NCBI RefSeq assembly: GCF_000967195.1
Contig: NZ_KQ033871.1
Location: 18,207 to 82,206, forward strand
Origin: Lactobacillus kullabergensis
Lineage (GTDB): Bacteria > Bacillota > Bacilli > Lactobacillales > Lactobacillaceae
Direction of reading: 5' to 3'
Length of the DNA stretch: 64,000 bases
Each line of letters starts with the position of its first letter. Within the stretch, counting starts at the first letter, position 1. The position numbers and the translations under genes were made by a program. The notes beneath the pieces were generated by a model. The model was not told the origin of the DNA. It did not search any database and saw only the letters and a program-made list of their open reading frames with translations. Positions 43,315 to 51,890 of this stretch are shown here, one piece after another.

Positions 43315-45156
43315 ATGAAGCTTCCAAATTTAATCAAGTTTGAAAAAACTGGGATAGGTATTGCAACAATGGCATTAGGTTTAGTCGTAACGGTGCGAGT
43401 AAACGTAAATGTAGCTGCTGTAACAGAAACTCCTGCTGTTGTCCCAATTAGTGCGACAGGTTTGCCATCTGATGCCGGTCTTTGGACTGGCACTGATGGC
43501 AGCTGCACATGGCAATACGACGTTATTAGTAGAACTCTGCGGATTAGTGGCGCGCAAAAGAGCAGTCAATTATCCAGCACACCATTTTTAAAGCAGTTTA
43601 AATGGTCTGGCAATATTGAACATATTGTGTTTGAAACACCGGTTCAAATGGCTCCGAATTCGGCAGAAAAGTTTTCCGGTCTTGAGTATTTGGAGGATAT
43701 TACAGGTCTCGACAAAGTTGATACTAGTCAAGTGACAAATATGGCTTTGCTTTTTACTAATGACAAAGCTCTAACTAAAGCTGATGTGAGTCACTTTGAT
43801 ACCAGCCAAGTGACTAATATGGAACGAATGTTTGACAACACAGCCTTAACAGAAGTAGATTTGAGCAGTTTTAATACCAGCAAAGTCACAAATATGAGCG
43901 GTATGTTTAGAAACAGCCCGATGAAACATCTTAATCTGAAAAGTTTTGCTACCAGCCAAGTGACCGATATGGCAGATATGTTTGCGGATAGCGATGTGGC
44001 AGAGCTTGATCTGGCTAATTTTGATACCGGTAATGTCACCAACATGGCTGGTATGTTTGCTGGAATAAAAGTTCCGGAACTAAATCTGAAGCACTTTAAC
44101 ACCAGTAAAGTTAATAATATGTCTGGTATGTTTTCCAGTACCCAAAATCTGTCAAGTCTTGATCTGAGTAGTTTTGCTACCAGTCAAGTGACTGATATGG
44201 CTGAAATGTTTAGGGGTAGTAATGTTACTCACTTAAACTTGGCTAATTGGGACACCAAAAACGTTACCAGTATGAAAAATATGTTTCAAGGGTGTTCTGA
44301 CTTAACTAAACTTGACTTAAGCGGCTTTAATACCGGTAATGTTACAGATATGGCGGGAATGTTTGCAAAATTTGCTCATTTGGATCAGCTAAATTTCAGT
44401 CACTTTGATACGAGTAAAGTTAAAGATATGAAAGAAATGTTCGCATACAATCCAGCTGTTACTAGTTTGGATTTAAGCAGTTTTGATACCAGCAACGTTA
44501 CTAATATGATCTCGCTGTTTTCTGGAGACAGCTCTTTGACCAAACTCAATTTAACGGGCTGGAATACCAAGAATGTACGCTGGATGAATTCAATGTTCAG
44601 TGGCGACAGCAGTCTAAAAGACATTGACTTGAGTCACTTTAATACTGCCAACGTTACTGATATGCTGAGGATGTTTAATGGTGCAAAAAGTCTTGAGCAG
44701 CTTGACCTGCATACTTGGGATACACGCCAGGTTACCAGGGTCAGTCAAATGTTTATGGATTGTGATAATCTTGTTTTTGTTGATTTGCGTGGCTGGCGGT
44801 TACCAAAAATGTATGATTCAACGGAAATGTTTACTAATGATCAAGAGCTCGCTGGAGTTGATTTAAGCCATTTTAATATTCATAATAGTCAGATTTTGAA
44901 AAATGCTGGTAATCCTAAAGGATTTGCTGTCAAGCTCGGTCATTACCGCTTACGTAAGAGTTCAGGAGTAGGTCAAGGCTTTAAACATATTAAAGCTGTT
45001 GGCAAAGGGACAATTAGAAAGCCGAAAGGCAAGAAGTATACTGAAAAGCAATTGCTAAAACTGTATAACCATTCGGCTAAAAAGAGTCCTAAAGAAACTT
45101 ATGTTATGTATAATGGCAAAAAGCCGCAGCCGCCTAAAGGGTTCAAACTTAAATAG
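43315..45156 (+). CDS. BspA/DUF285 repeat surface protein 2
   Basis: This 613-residue paralogue of the first DUF285 protein has an N-terminal signal-like segment (GIATMALGLVVTVRVNVNVAA), WTGTDGSCTWQYDVISRTLRISG, DUF285 repeats, and the same basic C-terminal module, nearly unchanged. The signal segment is less regular than in the paralogue (VRVNVNV). The promoter is TATAAT at 43283-43288 and AAAGAGG precedes ATG 43315. It faces SLAP gene 2 across a shared terminator. Confidence 0.85.
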   Translation: MKLPNLIKFEKTGIGIATMALGLVVTVRVNVNVAAVTETPAVVPISATGLPSDAGLWTGTDGSCTWQYDVISRTLRISGAQKSSQLSSTPFLKQFKWSGNIEHIVFETPVQMAPNSAEKFSGLEYLEDITGLDKVDTSQVTNMALLFTNDKALTKADVSHFDTSQVTNMERMFDNTALTEVDLSSFNTSKVTNMSGMFRNSPMKHLNLKSFATSQVTDMADMFADSDVAELDLANFDTGNVTNMAGMFAGIKVPELNLKHFNTSKVNNMSGMFSSTQNLSSLDLSSFATSQVTDMAEMFRGSNVTHLNLANWDTKNVTSMKNMFQGCSDLTKLDLSGFNTGNVTDMAGMFAKFAHLDQLNFSHFDTSKVKDMKEMFAYNPAVTSLDLSSFDTSNVTNMISLFSGDSSLTKLNLTGWNTKNVRWMNSMFSGDSSLKDIDLSHFNTANVTDMLRMFNGAKSLEQLDLHTWDTRQVTRVSQMFMDCDNLVFVDLRGWRLPKMYDSTEMFTNDQELAGVDLSHFNIHNSQILKNAGNPKGFAVKLGHYRLRKSSGVGQGFKHIKAVGKGTIRKPKGKKYTEKQLLKLYNHSAKKSPKETYVMYNGKKPQPPKGFKLK

Positions 45157-45163
45157 ATAAGAC

Positions 45164-45204
45164 AAAAAAGGCTAGTTCGTAATTAAAAACGAATTAGCCT
45201 TTTT
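45164..45204. terminator. Bidirectional terminator of DUF285/SLAP pair 2
   Basis: AAAAAGGCTAGTTCG and CGAATTAGCCTTTTT arms (one G-T pair) around a 10-nt loop. Confidence 0.87.
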
Positions 45205-45221
45205 CTATTAGTCTAAAAGAT

Positions 45222-46742
45222 TTAATCGCCCTGAGGAACAGACATAGTTGTCAGTTGTTCTTTAGCAGTTTTAACATACCATACAGCTTCATCAACTTGG
45301 GCGATAGTTGCCTTATCAGATCTTATTATGGCAGAGGCATTACTTAAGGAGCTGTCATAATTATTCATTAGATCCGTATCATATTTAGCGTTTTGATCTA
45401 AATCTTTGCCCTCATTAAAAAGTTCTAGTAATTCTTGCTTGTCAGCAGTCGTTGCAATTCTTTGATCATTTTTGGCCTGCTCAATCGTATTAAGTGCTTT
45501 CAGCTTTAACCCGCTGACGTATTTAACATCGCTGACTTTGATAAAGTTATTGCCATAGTTTAATTTTTGGTTATTACTGTGGGTTACTGAATCTTGATCT
45601 GGTATCGGATTTGGTTGCTTGTCATCAATCACATTAGTATCGCTGTAATTTAGGCAGTGATAAAACAGTTCCGCCTTGTTTTTCTCAGGAATCCACAAGT
45701 ACATTAAGCCATCAACCGTCAGATTACTATGTGTCGGCTTCATGATATGCTTGCCAGTTGCCTTACCGGAAGTATCATAAAGTTCAACGCTGTTGCCTGC
45801 TAATGGGGTGACATAAGTGTAGACTAAGTCACTGTAATCAATAATAGGCAGGTTCCTTTTCAGTTTAACTTCGTATTCTGAAACATATTCATCTGGGTGA
45901 TCGTGCAATCTGTATATATAACCCTCAAAGCCATCAATTTCGTATGGAATAACAGTTAAATCAAGTTTAATCTTTTGTCCTTTTTTCAGTTTCCGCTTTG
46001 CAGCAGAATAATTTACCGTTGTGCTGGAGGTGTTCCTAAGGACAGTCGCTGACGAAACACCATTGTAGCGAGCAATGTGACCGTTAATGTAGCCGACATT
46101 AGCTGCCTTAATGTAGCGATTATGTCCTAAAGAGTAATAATATTTCCCTTTAATTTTATGAGTAGGTATATATCTGGGCTTGAAGTATCTGTCTAAATCA
46201 TTAAGATAATAAAAGTATTTGGGTGTTTTAGTAGCAGTCTTAGCTTTTCCTTGATACTTGACAATTGCATCAGTTCTTAATTTCTTACCAGTTGCTTTGC
46301 CAGTCTTGGTGTAAATCAATGAATTGTGACTTAATACTAGTTTGCCTTTTTTAATATTGTGGCCTTTTACTTCTAAAATATCGGCATTTTTAACGTAATA
46401 GTTATGTCCAAGGTTGTAAAATTTTTGCCCGTTAATTTTTTTAGTGCCATAGTAGGAATAACTGGTTCTGCCATCGCTGTATTCATCAATTTCCATGTCA
46501 GTAATCACGTAGCCCTTGGAATCAGCGCTAAAACCTTCAGGAACGGTAAAGCCGTGAGAAATATTCAATTTTATTTTATGACCTGACGGATTGTAAACAT
46601 AATCGTTTTTAAGCAGCGTAACTTCTCCTTTGGCTTTCTGAGCAGCTTCTACTGTTTGGGAATTGGTGATATTTGGCAATAATGGACCAGCAGTTAATAA
46701 TAAGGCTGTTAGTCCAATACAAATTTTCTTAAAACGTTTCAT
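45222..46742 (-). CDS. SLAP-domain secreted protein 2 with C-terminal FIVAR-like domain
   Basis: This 506-residue protein has a signal peptide (to QTVEAAQK), SLAP-type modules (YVYNPSGHKIKL, YYGTKKINGQKFYNLGHNYYVK, YSLGHNRYIKAANVGYI) and a FIVAR-like C-terminus (LRSDKATIAQVDEAVWYVKTA read loosely as IIRSDKATIAQVDEAVWYVK). It belongs with SLAP protein 3 in one subgroup, distinct from SLAP 1 and the truncated copy. The start is ATG 46742 after GAGGTCATAAT; the longer frame starts with an unsupported ATG at 46757. Confidence 0.82.
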   Translation of the reverse strand: MKRFKKICIGLTALLLTAGPLLPNITNSQTVEAAQKAKGEVTLLKNDYVYNPSGHKIKLNISHGFTVPEGFSADSKGYVITDMEIDEYSDGRTSYSYYGTKKINGQKFYNLGHNYYVKNADILEVKGHNIKKGKLVLSHNSLIYTKTGKATGKKLRTDAIVKYQGKAKTATKTPKYFYYLNDLDRYFKPRYIPTHKIKGKYYYSLGHNRYIKAANVGYINGHIARYNGVSSATVLRNTSSTTVNYSAAKRKLKKGQKIKLDLTVIPYEIDGFEGYIYRLHDHPDEYVSEYEVKLKRNLPIIDYSDLVYTYVTPLAGNSVELYDTSGKATGKHIMKPTHSNLTVDGLMYLWIPEKNKAELFYHCLNYSDTNVIDDKQPNPIPDQDSVTHSNNQKLNYGNNFIKVSDVKYVSGLKLKALNTIEQAKNDQRIATTADKQELLELFNEGKDLDQNAKYDTDLMNNYDSSLSNASAIIRSDKATIAQVDEAVWYVKTAKEQLTTMSVPQGD

Positions 46743-46900
46743 ATTATGACCTCGCAAATTATGACCTTACAAAAATGAGCTTATAATTTAATGTTATCGT
46801 AACCCAAAATGAAACTCAAATTTATTTTATCTGGTAAATTTAATGGACTTTCCTGGCTTTCATTATTTTTAACAACTAGGAAAATTATATTTTGGGTTTG

Positions 46901-46938
46901 AAACGGCTTATAATTAAGTTAATGAAAAGGAGGTCATG
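46901..46938 (+). promoter_or_regulatory. Conserved promoter/ribosome-site block of DUF285 gene 3
   Basis: AAACGGCTTATAATTAAGTT with TATAAT at 46909-46914, then AAAAGGAGGTCAT before ATG 46942. It aligns with the blocks at 39545 and 51700. Confidence 0.62.
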
Positions 46939-46941
46939 ATA

Positions 46942-48948
46942 ATGAATCATAACCATTCAAGACAAATTTTAAGTTTAGTTAAAAAAGTTGGTATTAGCAG
47001 CAGTCTTGCTTTTTGTGGACTGAACTTAATGGTAGCTGCTGTTAAGCCGGTTTCTGCTGCAACTAATAAACCTGATGCTAGCGATCAAGTGAATAATGAT
47101 ATTCAAGAAATACCAGGTATTTGGTCAGGCAAAGATGGTGACTGCAGCTGGAATTATGATATTGTTACCAGAACCCTGACAATTAAAGGAACTCAGAAAA
47201 ATAGCACTCTTTCGAGTCGCCCGTTTAATGAAGAATGGAGTTGGGGGAATAATATTACCCATATTGTTTTTGCCTCCCCCGTAAAACTTCCTGCAGATTC
47301 AAAATATAAGTTTAGCGAGCTAAATAATTTGAAAGACATTAAGGGACTGGACTTAGTTGACACCAGTGAAGTCACTGACATGAGTGGCTTGTTTGATATG
47401 GATCAGGCTCTGACTGAGCTTGATTTAAGTCACTTTCAAACTGATAAAGTAACTGATATGAGTAGAATGTTTGAGTCTACAGGACTATCAACGCTAGATT
47501 TGAGCAGTCTTAATACCAGCAATGTCACTAACATGAATTATATGTTTAGTAATTGCACTGCTGAAAACATTAACTTGACAGGTTTTAATACTAGTAATGT
47601 CATTAAAATGGATTATATGTTTAATGGTTGCAATGCTAAAAGCATTAACTTGAGTAGTTTTAATACCAGTCGTGTTACTGAAATGAGTAATATGTTTAGT
47701 CTAACCAAACTTCAAAATCTTAATTTTGCTGACCTTGATACAAGCAATGTGACTGATATGTCAGGAATGTTTGAGCGGGCTGATATTTCTAATTTAGATT
47801 TTGCCAAACTCAATACTAGTAAAGTTACAGACATGGAATACATGTTCTCAGGAACAACTGGGGTAAAGACCCTGGACCTTAGTTCATTAGATACCAGTAA
47901 TGTTATTAAGATGTCAAATATGTTTGCTTCAAGCAAAATAACAAAATTAATTTTAGACAATTGGGACACCAATAAGGTAACAGATATGTCGTATATGTTT
48001 GCTGACTGCCCTAATTTAACAGATGTTGACTTAAGCAAATTGCATACGGCGAATGTCACAAACATGTCATACATGTTCGAAGGTTTTTCACAGATAGAGC
48101 AATTAAATCTAGCTAAGCTTGATACTCATAATGTTAAAAACATGAGAGGAATGTTTGCGAAAAATCCTAATCTAAAGAGTATAAATTTGAATCATTTAGA
48201 TACGTCAAATGCAACCAATATGCGGGAAATGTTTGCAAAAAATCCTAATTTAAAAAGTATAAATTTAAATCATTTAGATACATCAAATGTAACTAATATG
48301 CGGGAAATGTTTGCGGAAGACCCTAATATAGAAAGTCTAGATTTAAGTCATTTAAATACTGCCAAAGTTACCACCATGTGGGGGATGTTTACTGGAGATT
48401 ATTCTTTAACCAATTTGAACTTGGATGGCTGGAACACTGAGAATGTTAAAGACATGACTTATATGTTTACTGATAATAAGAGTTTGATTAGCATAGATCT
48501 TTCGCATTTCAAAATGACTAATGTTACTAGTACGACTGGGATGTTTAATGATTGTACTAATCTGATGTATGTGAATTTAAGTGGCTGGCATTTACCGAAA
48601 TTAAAATCTTCAACTATAATGTTTGAAAACGATAAAAAATTAGTTGGAGTTGATTTAAGTCATTTTAACATTCATAACAGTCAGATTTTGCTCAACGCTG
48701 GTAATCCTAAAGGTTTTGTTGTCAAGCTTGGGCATTACCGCTTACGTAAGAGTTCGGGAGTAGGCAAAGGCTTTAAACATATCCAAGCAGTGGGTAAAGG
48801 GACAATTAGAAAACCTAAAGGCAAAAAATATACTGCAAAACAATTGCTAAAACTGTATAACCATTCGGCTAAAAAGAGTCCTAAAGAAACCTATGTCATG
48901 TATAATGGCAAAAAGCCCCAGCTGCCTAAAGGGTTCAAACTTAAATAG
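46942..48948 (+). CDS. BspA/DUF285 repeat surface protein 3
   Basis: This 668-residue protein is the largest of the three. It has a signal peptide (to KPVSAAT), WSGKDGDCSWNYDIVTRTLTIKG, about 17 DUF285 repeats, and the shared basic C-terminus (LGHYRLRKSSGVGKGFKHIQ). Two neighbouring repeats (nt 48163-48318) are almost the same and show a recent internal duplication. I use ATG 46942, 8 bp after AGGAGG; ATG 46936 abuts the site. No sorting motif is present. Confidence 0.85.
   Translation: MNHNHSRQILSLVKKVGISSSLAFCGLNLMVAAVKPVSAATNKPDASDQVNNDIQEIPGIWSGKDGDCSWNYDIVTRTLTIKGTQKNSTLSSRPFNEEWSWGNNITHIVFASPVKLPADSKYKFSELNNLKDIKGLDLVDTSEVTDMSGLFDMDQALTELDLSHFQTDKVTDMSRMFESTGLSTLDLSSLNTSNVTNMNYMFSNCTAENINLTGFNTSNVIKMDYMFNGCNAKSINLSSFNTSRVTEMSNMFSLTKLQNLNFADLDTSNVTDMSGMFERADISNLDFAKLNTSKVTDMEYMFSGTTGVKTLDLSSLDTSNVIKMSNMFASSKITKLILDNWDTNKVTDMSYMFADCPNLTDVDLSKLHTANVTNMSYMFEGFSQIEQLNLAKLDTHNVKNMRGMFAKNPNLKSINLNHLDTSNATNMREMFAKNPNLKSINLNHLDTSNVTNMREMFAEDPNIESLDLSHLNTAKVTTMWGMFTGDYSLTNLNLDGWNTENVKDMTYMFTDNKSLISIDLSHFKMTNVTSTTGMFNDCTNLMYVNLSGWHLPKLKSSTIMFENDKKLVGVDLSHFNIHNSQILLNAGNPKGFVVKLGHYRLRKSSGVGKGFKHIQAVGKGTIRKPKGKKYTAKQLLKLYNHSAKKSPKETYVMYNGKKPQLPKGFKLK
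48163..48318 (+). repeat. Recent tandem duplication of a 78-bp (26-residue) DUF285 unit
   Basis: Units 48163-48240 and 48241-48318 encode NPNLKSINLNHLDTSNATNM and NPNLKSINLNHLDTSNVTNM followed by REMFA(K/E). They differ mostly at silent sites, unlike the diverged repeats around them. Confidence 0.8.
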
Positions 48949-48954
48949 ATAATA

Positions 48955-48994
48955 CAAAAAAAGCTAATTCGTTTTAATTACGAATTAGCCTTTT
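48955..48994. terminator. Bidirectional terminator after DUF285 gene 3
   Basis: AAGCTAATTCG and CGAATTAGCCTT arms around a 9-nt loop with T-rich tails. The sequence is close to the pair 2 terminator. Confidence 0.82.
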
Positions 48995-49078
48995 CTATTA
49001 CATTTTTATTATTATCCATATCGTTTTACCTCTATTATATTCAATTAACAGAGGAATATGAAATTAATTTATTGCAAC

Positions 49079-49822
49079 TTAATTAGGATCTTGTGCATCA
49101 ACTTGCTTATTATGTGCTTTATATCCTTTATCGGACAAATCCTTGTTAAATTTGTATCCACGTTTCTTTAAATCTTTAATATCTTGTTCAACATATTTTC
49201 TGTTCACTTTAGGATATTTCTTAAAATATTTATAGTCATTTAAATAATCAGCATAAGCAGTAACATCACTCCAACCTTCATGTTTCTCAACCTTATTCTT
49301 CTTAGGAGGATTTACAGGTTGTGGTTTCAAATCACCCGATGGTTTAGTAGTAGGAACATTTTCCAATTTAATCTGTCTGTTTAACCATTTAATTTCTGCA
49401 TTAAGATATTTCTTGAAAGTCTTGGCATACTTAGACTTATAATTTTTAAAATGCTTCAAGATCTTCTTGTAAAGGGCTAATTTTTTAGTCTTATTCGTTA
49501 ACTTCTGCCCCTTCTTGACGTTCTTATTGAAATAATTATTTGCTTTTTGGTGGCGTTTTGACCAAGTTTTCTTAGTTTTGTGGATATTGGTCTTTGGTTC
49601 GGGATCATTATCTTGGATAGGTTGCGAAATTGGTTCAGCTACAGGAGTTTCAGTTTTATCTGTTGCACTTGTATCTGGATTATTTGTATTAGTGTTGGTA
49701 TTAGTATTTGTTTCGTTAGTTGCAGCTATATCTGCTAAAACAGCTGAAGTTTGACTAATAACTGGCGCTAAAACGGTAATACCCGCAACAGCTGCAACAA
49801 TAATATTTTTATGTAATTTCAC
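49079..49822 (-). CDS. Secreted basic protein of unknown function
   Basis: This 247-residue protein begins with GTG after AAAGGAG and has a signal peptide (IIVAAVAGITVLAPVISQTSAVLA). A low-complexity Thr/Asn and Pro linker follows, then a Lys/Tyr-rich body (KKTWSKRHQKANNYFNKNVK; LKHFKNYKSKYAKTFKKYL) and NGWSDV-like HEGWSDVTAYADYLNDYKYF. I do not recognise the family. It sits where pair 3 should have only a SLAP gene, and is the odd member of the array. A wall- or acid-binding role is possible because of charge. Confidence 0.6.
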   Translation of the reverse strand: MKLHKNIIVAAVAGITVLAPVISQTSAVLADIAATNETNTNTNTNTNNPDTSATDKTETPVAEPISQPIQDNDPEPKTNIHKTKKTWSKRHQKANNYFNKNVKKGQKLTNKTKKLALYKKILKHFKNYKSKYAKTFKKYLNAEIKWLNRQIKLENVPTTKPSGDLKPQPVNPPKKNKVEKHEGWSDVTAYADYLNDYKYFKKYPKVNRKYVEQDIKDLKKRGYKFNKDLSDKGYKAHNKQVDAQDPN

Positions 49823-50024
49823 TTTGGTTTACTCCTTTAAATTTGATTTTAATAACCTTTATCGCTAGGCTTATCACAACTTTTTGTCAGTTCATAGCTA
49901 TTTTTTAATAACTAATAAATCGGCATTAAACTGATAGTATCGCTTTTGCCAGGCTCTACATATTGTCTATTATATTTGCTTGGACTATTTTTGTAAAACT
50001 AATATTGCTCTGACCAGTAGCCAT

Positions 50025-51548
50025 TTAATCACCCGGCGGAGTAGACATAGTTGTCAGCTGCTTTTTAGCGGTTTTAACATACCAGACAGCCTCATTTACC
50101 TGCGTGACAGTTGCCTTATCAGACCTTAACATAGCAGAAGCGTTTCTTAAGGCACAATCATAATTAGACATAAGATCATGATAAGCGCTATTTTGTGCTA
50201 GATCTTTTCCTTCATTAAAAAGTGTGAGCAGTTCCTGTTTGTCAGCTCCTGTCGCAATTTTTTGCCCATTTTCAGCTTGCTCAATCGTATTCAGTGCTTT
50301 TAACTTTAACCCGCTGACGTATTTCACATCGTTCACCTTAATAAAGTTATTGCCATAGATTAGTGCTTGCTTTTTTGCAGGGTAAGTTGGCTCTGAATTT
50401 GGCACCGGGTTTGGTTGGTTGGCATCAATCACACTAGCGTCACTGTAATTTAAACAATGATAAAACAGTTCCGCCTTATTTTCCTCAGGTACCCAGAGGT
50501 ACATTAAGCCATCAACTGTAAGATTACTGTATTGCGGCTTTATAATACGTTTACCAATTGTCTTGCCAGATGTGTCATAAAGTTCAACGCTGTTATCTGT
50601 CACTGGCGTAACGTAAGTATAAACTAAGTCGCGATAGTCAATGATAGGCAAATTCTTTTTCAATTTAACATCGTCTTCATCAACATATTCATCCGGATAG
50701 TCGTGCAGTCTGTAAAGATAACCCTCAAAGCCATCATTTTGGTAAGGAATAACAGTTAAATCAAGTTTAATCTTCTGTCCTTTTTTCAGTTTACGTTTAA
50801 CGGCAGAATAATTTACCGTTATGCTGGCGGTGTTCTTAAGAACAGTCGCTGACGAAACACCGTTGTAGCGAGCAATGTGACCGTTAATATAGCCGACATT
50901 AGCTGCTTTAATGTAACTGTTATGTCCTAAGGAGTAAAAATATTTTCCTTTTATTTTGTGGGCAGGTACGTATTTGGGTTGGAAGTACCTTGCGACATCA
51001 TTAAGGTAGTAAAAATATTTGGGTGTTTTAGTAGCAGTCTTAGCTTTTCCTTGGTACTTAACAACTGTATTAGTTCTTAGTTTCTTTCCCGTTGTTTTGC
51101 CAGTCTTGGTGTAAATCAGTGCATCGTGTTTGATAGTCAATTTACCTTGTGTGATATTGCGTCCATTGACTTTTAAAACAGTAGCACTATTAATGTAATA
51201 GTTATGTCCCAAGTGATAAAATTTTTGTCCGTTAATTTTTTTAGTGCCGTAGTAGGGATAACTGGTTCTACTGTCATCATCATAAACTATCATTTCTGTA
51301 ATCAAATAGCCTTTGGTATCAGCACTAAAGCCGTTAGGAATGTTATAGCTATGTGTACCCCGATTTTGCTTCAATTTTATTTTATGGCCTGACGGGTTGT
51401 AAACATAATTGCTCTCAAGCAGCGTGACTTTTCCTTTGGCTTTCTGAGCAGCTTCTACTGTTTGGGGGTTAGCGGTATATGGCAAAAATAGAGTGGTGGA
51501 TAGGGCCAGGGCTGTTAAGCCAATACCAATTTTCTTGAAAAATTTCAT
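50025..51548 (-). CDS. SLAP-domain secreted protein 3 with C-terminal FIVAR-like domain
   Basis: This 507-residue close paralogue of SLAP 2 has a signal peptide (ALALSTTLFLPYTANPQTVEAA) and the modules YVYNPSGHKIKL, YYGTKKINGQKFYHLGHNYYI, YSLGHNSYIKAANVGYI. The FIVAR-like tail reads LRSDKATVTQVNEAVWYVKTA. A GAGGTCATAAA ribosome site precedes the ATG. It is separated from DUF285 gene 3 by the unknown secreted gene. Divergent from it is the promoter relic at 51700. Confidence 0.82.
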   Translation of the reverse strand: MKFFKKIGIGLTALALSTTLFLPYTANPQTVEAAQKAKGKVTLLESNYVYNPSGHKIKLKQNRGTHSYNIPNGFSADTKGYLITEMIVYDDDSRTSYPYYGTKKINGQKFYHLGHNYYINSATVLKVNGRNITQGKLTIKHDALIYTKTGKTTGKKLRTNTVVKYQGKAKTATKTPKYFYYLNDVARYFQPKYVPAHKIKGKYFYSLGHNSYIKAANVGYINGHIARYNGVSSATVLKNTASITVNYSAVKRKLKKGQKIKLDLTVIPYQNDGFEGYLYRLHDYPDEYVDEDDVKLKKNLPIIDYRDLVYTYVTPVTDNSVELYDTSGKTIGKRIIKPQYSNLTVDGLMYLWVPEENKAELFYHCLNYSDASVIDANQPNPVPNSEPTYPAKKQALIYGNNFIKVNDVKYVSGLKLKALNTIEQAENGQKIATGADKQELLTLFNEGKDLAQNSAYHDLMSNYDCALRNASAMLRSDKATVTQVNEAVWYVKTAKKQLTTMSTPPGD

Positions 51549-51890
51549 TTTATGACCTCACAAAAAATGCTTAAGTTAATATCATTGTACCCTAAACTGA
51601 TATTTAAAATTGTTTTATTATATAAATTGTTAGAACTTTTGTCTGGTTTGTAATCTTTTTACGAGAGTAAACTGCAATTTTCTAAACTATTTTAAGTGTA
51701 AAACAGCATATAATGAACTTAAAAAGTAGGTCTTAGCTTGAAGTGAGTCTTAATATCATTATATTCTACCAGCAAAATAATTTTAAGATTTATTAGTCCA
51801 GTTTTTATTTTGCATTAGACTTTATAAATTTTAGACTAAAAAAATGTTATTGGGATCATTAGTAAAATGAAATTTATAGTGAGGGGTAGC
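51549..51890. other. Divergent intergenic region holding a relic DUF285-type promoter
   Basis: The region has no gene. At 51700-51733 lies AAACAGCATATAATGAACTT and AAAGTAGGTC, matching the promoter block of DUF285 gene 3 at about 18 of 22 bases in the -10 part and 9 of 10 in the ribosome-site part. No ATG or DUF285 coding sequence follows; instead ~155 A/T-rich bases lead to the KAP gene. Confidence 0.6.

Noticed and set aside
39585..48948. Short periodic repeats that could suggest a CRISPR array
   Set aside because: The periodicity (about 72-78 bp) is in frame, diverged, without spacers, and encodes a known protein repeat.
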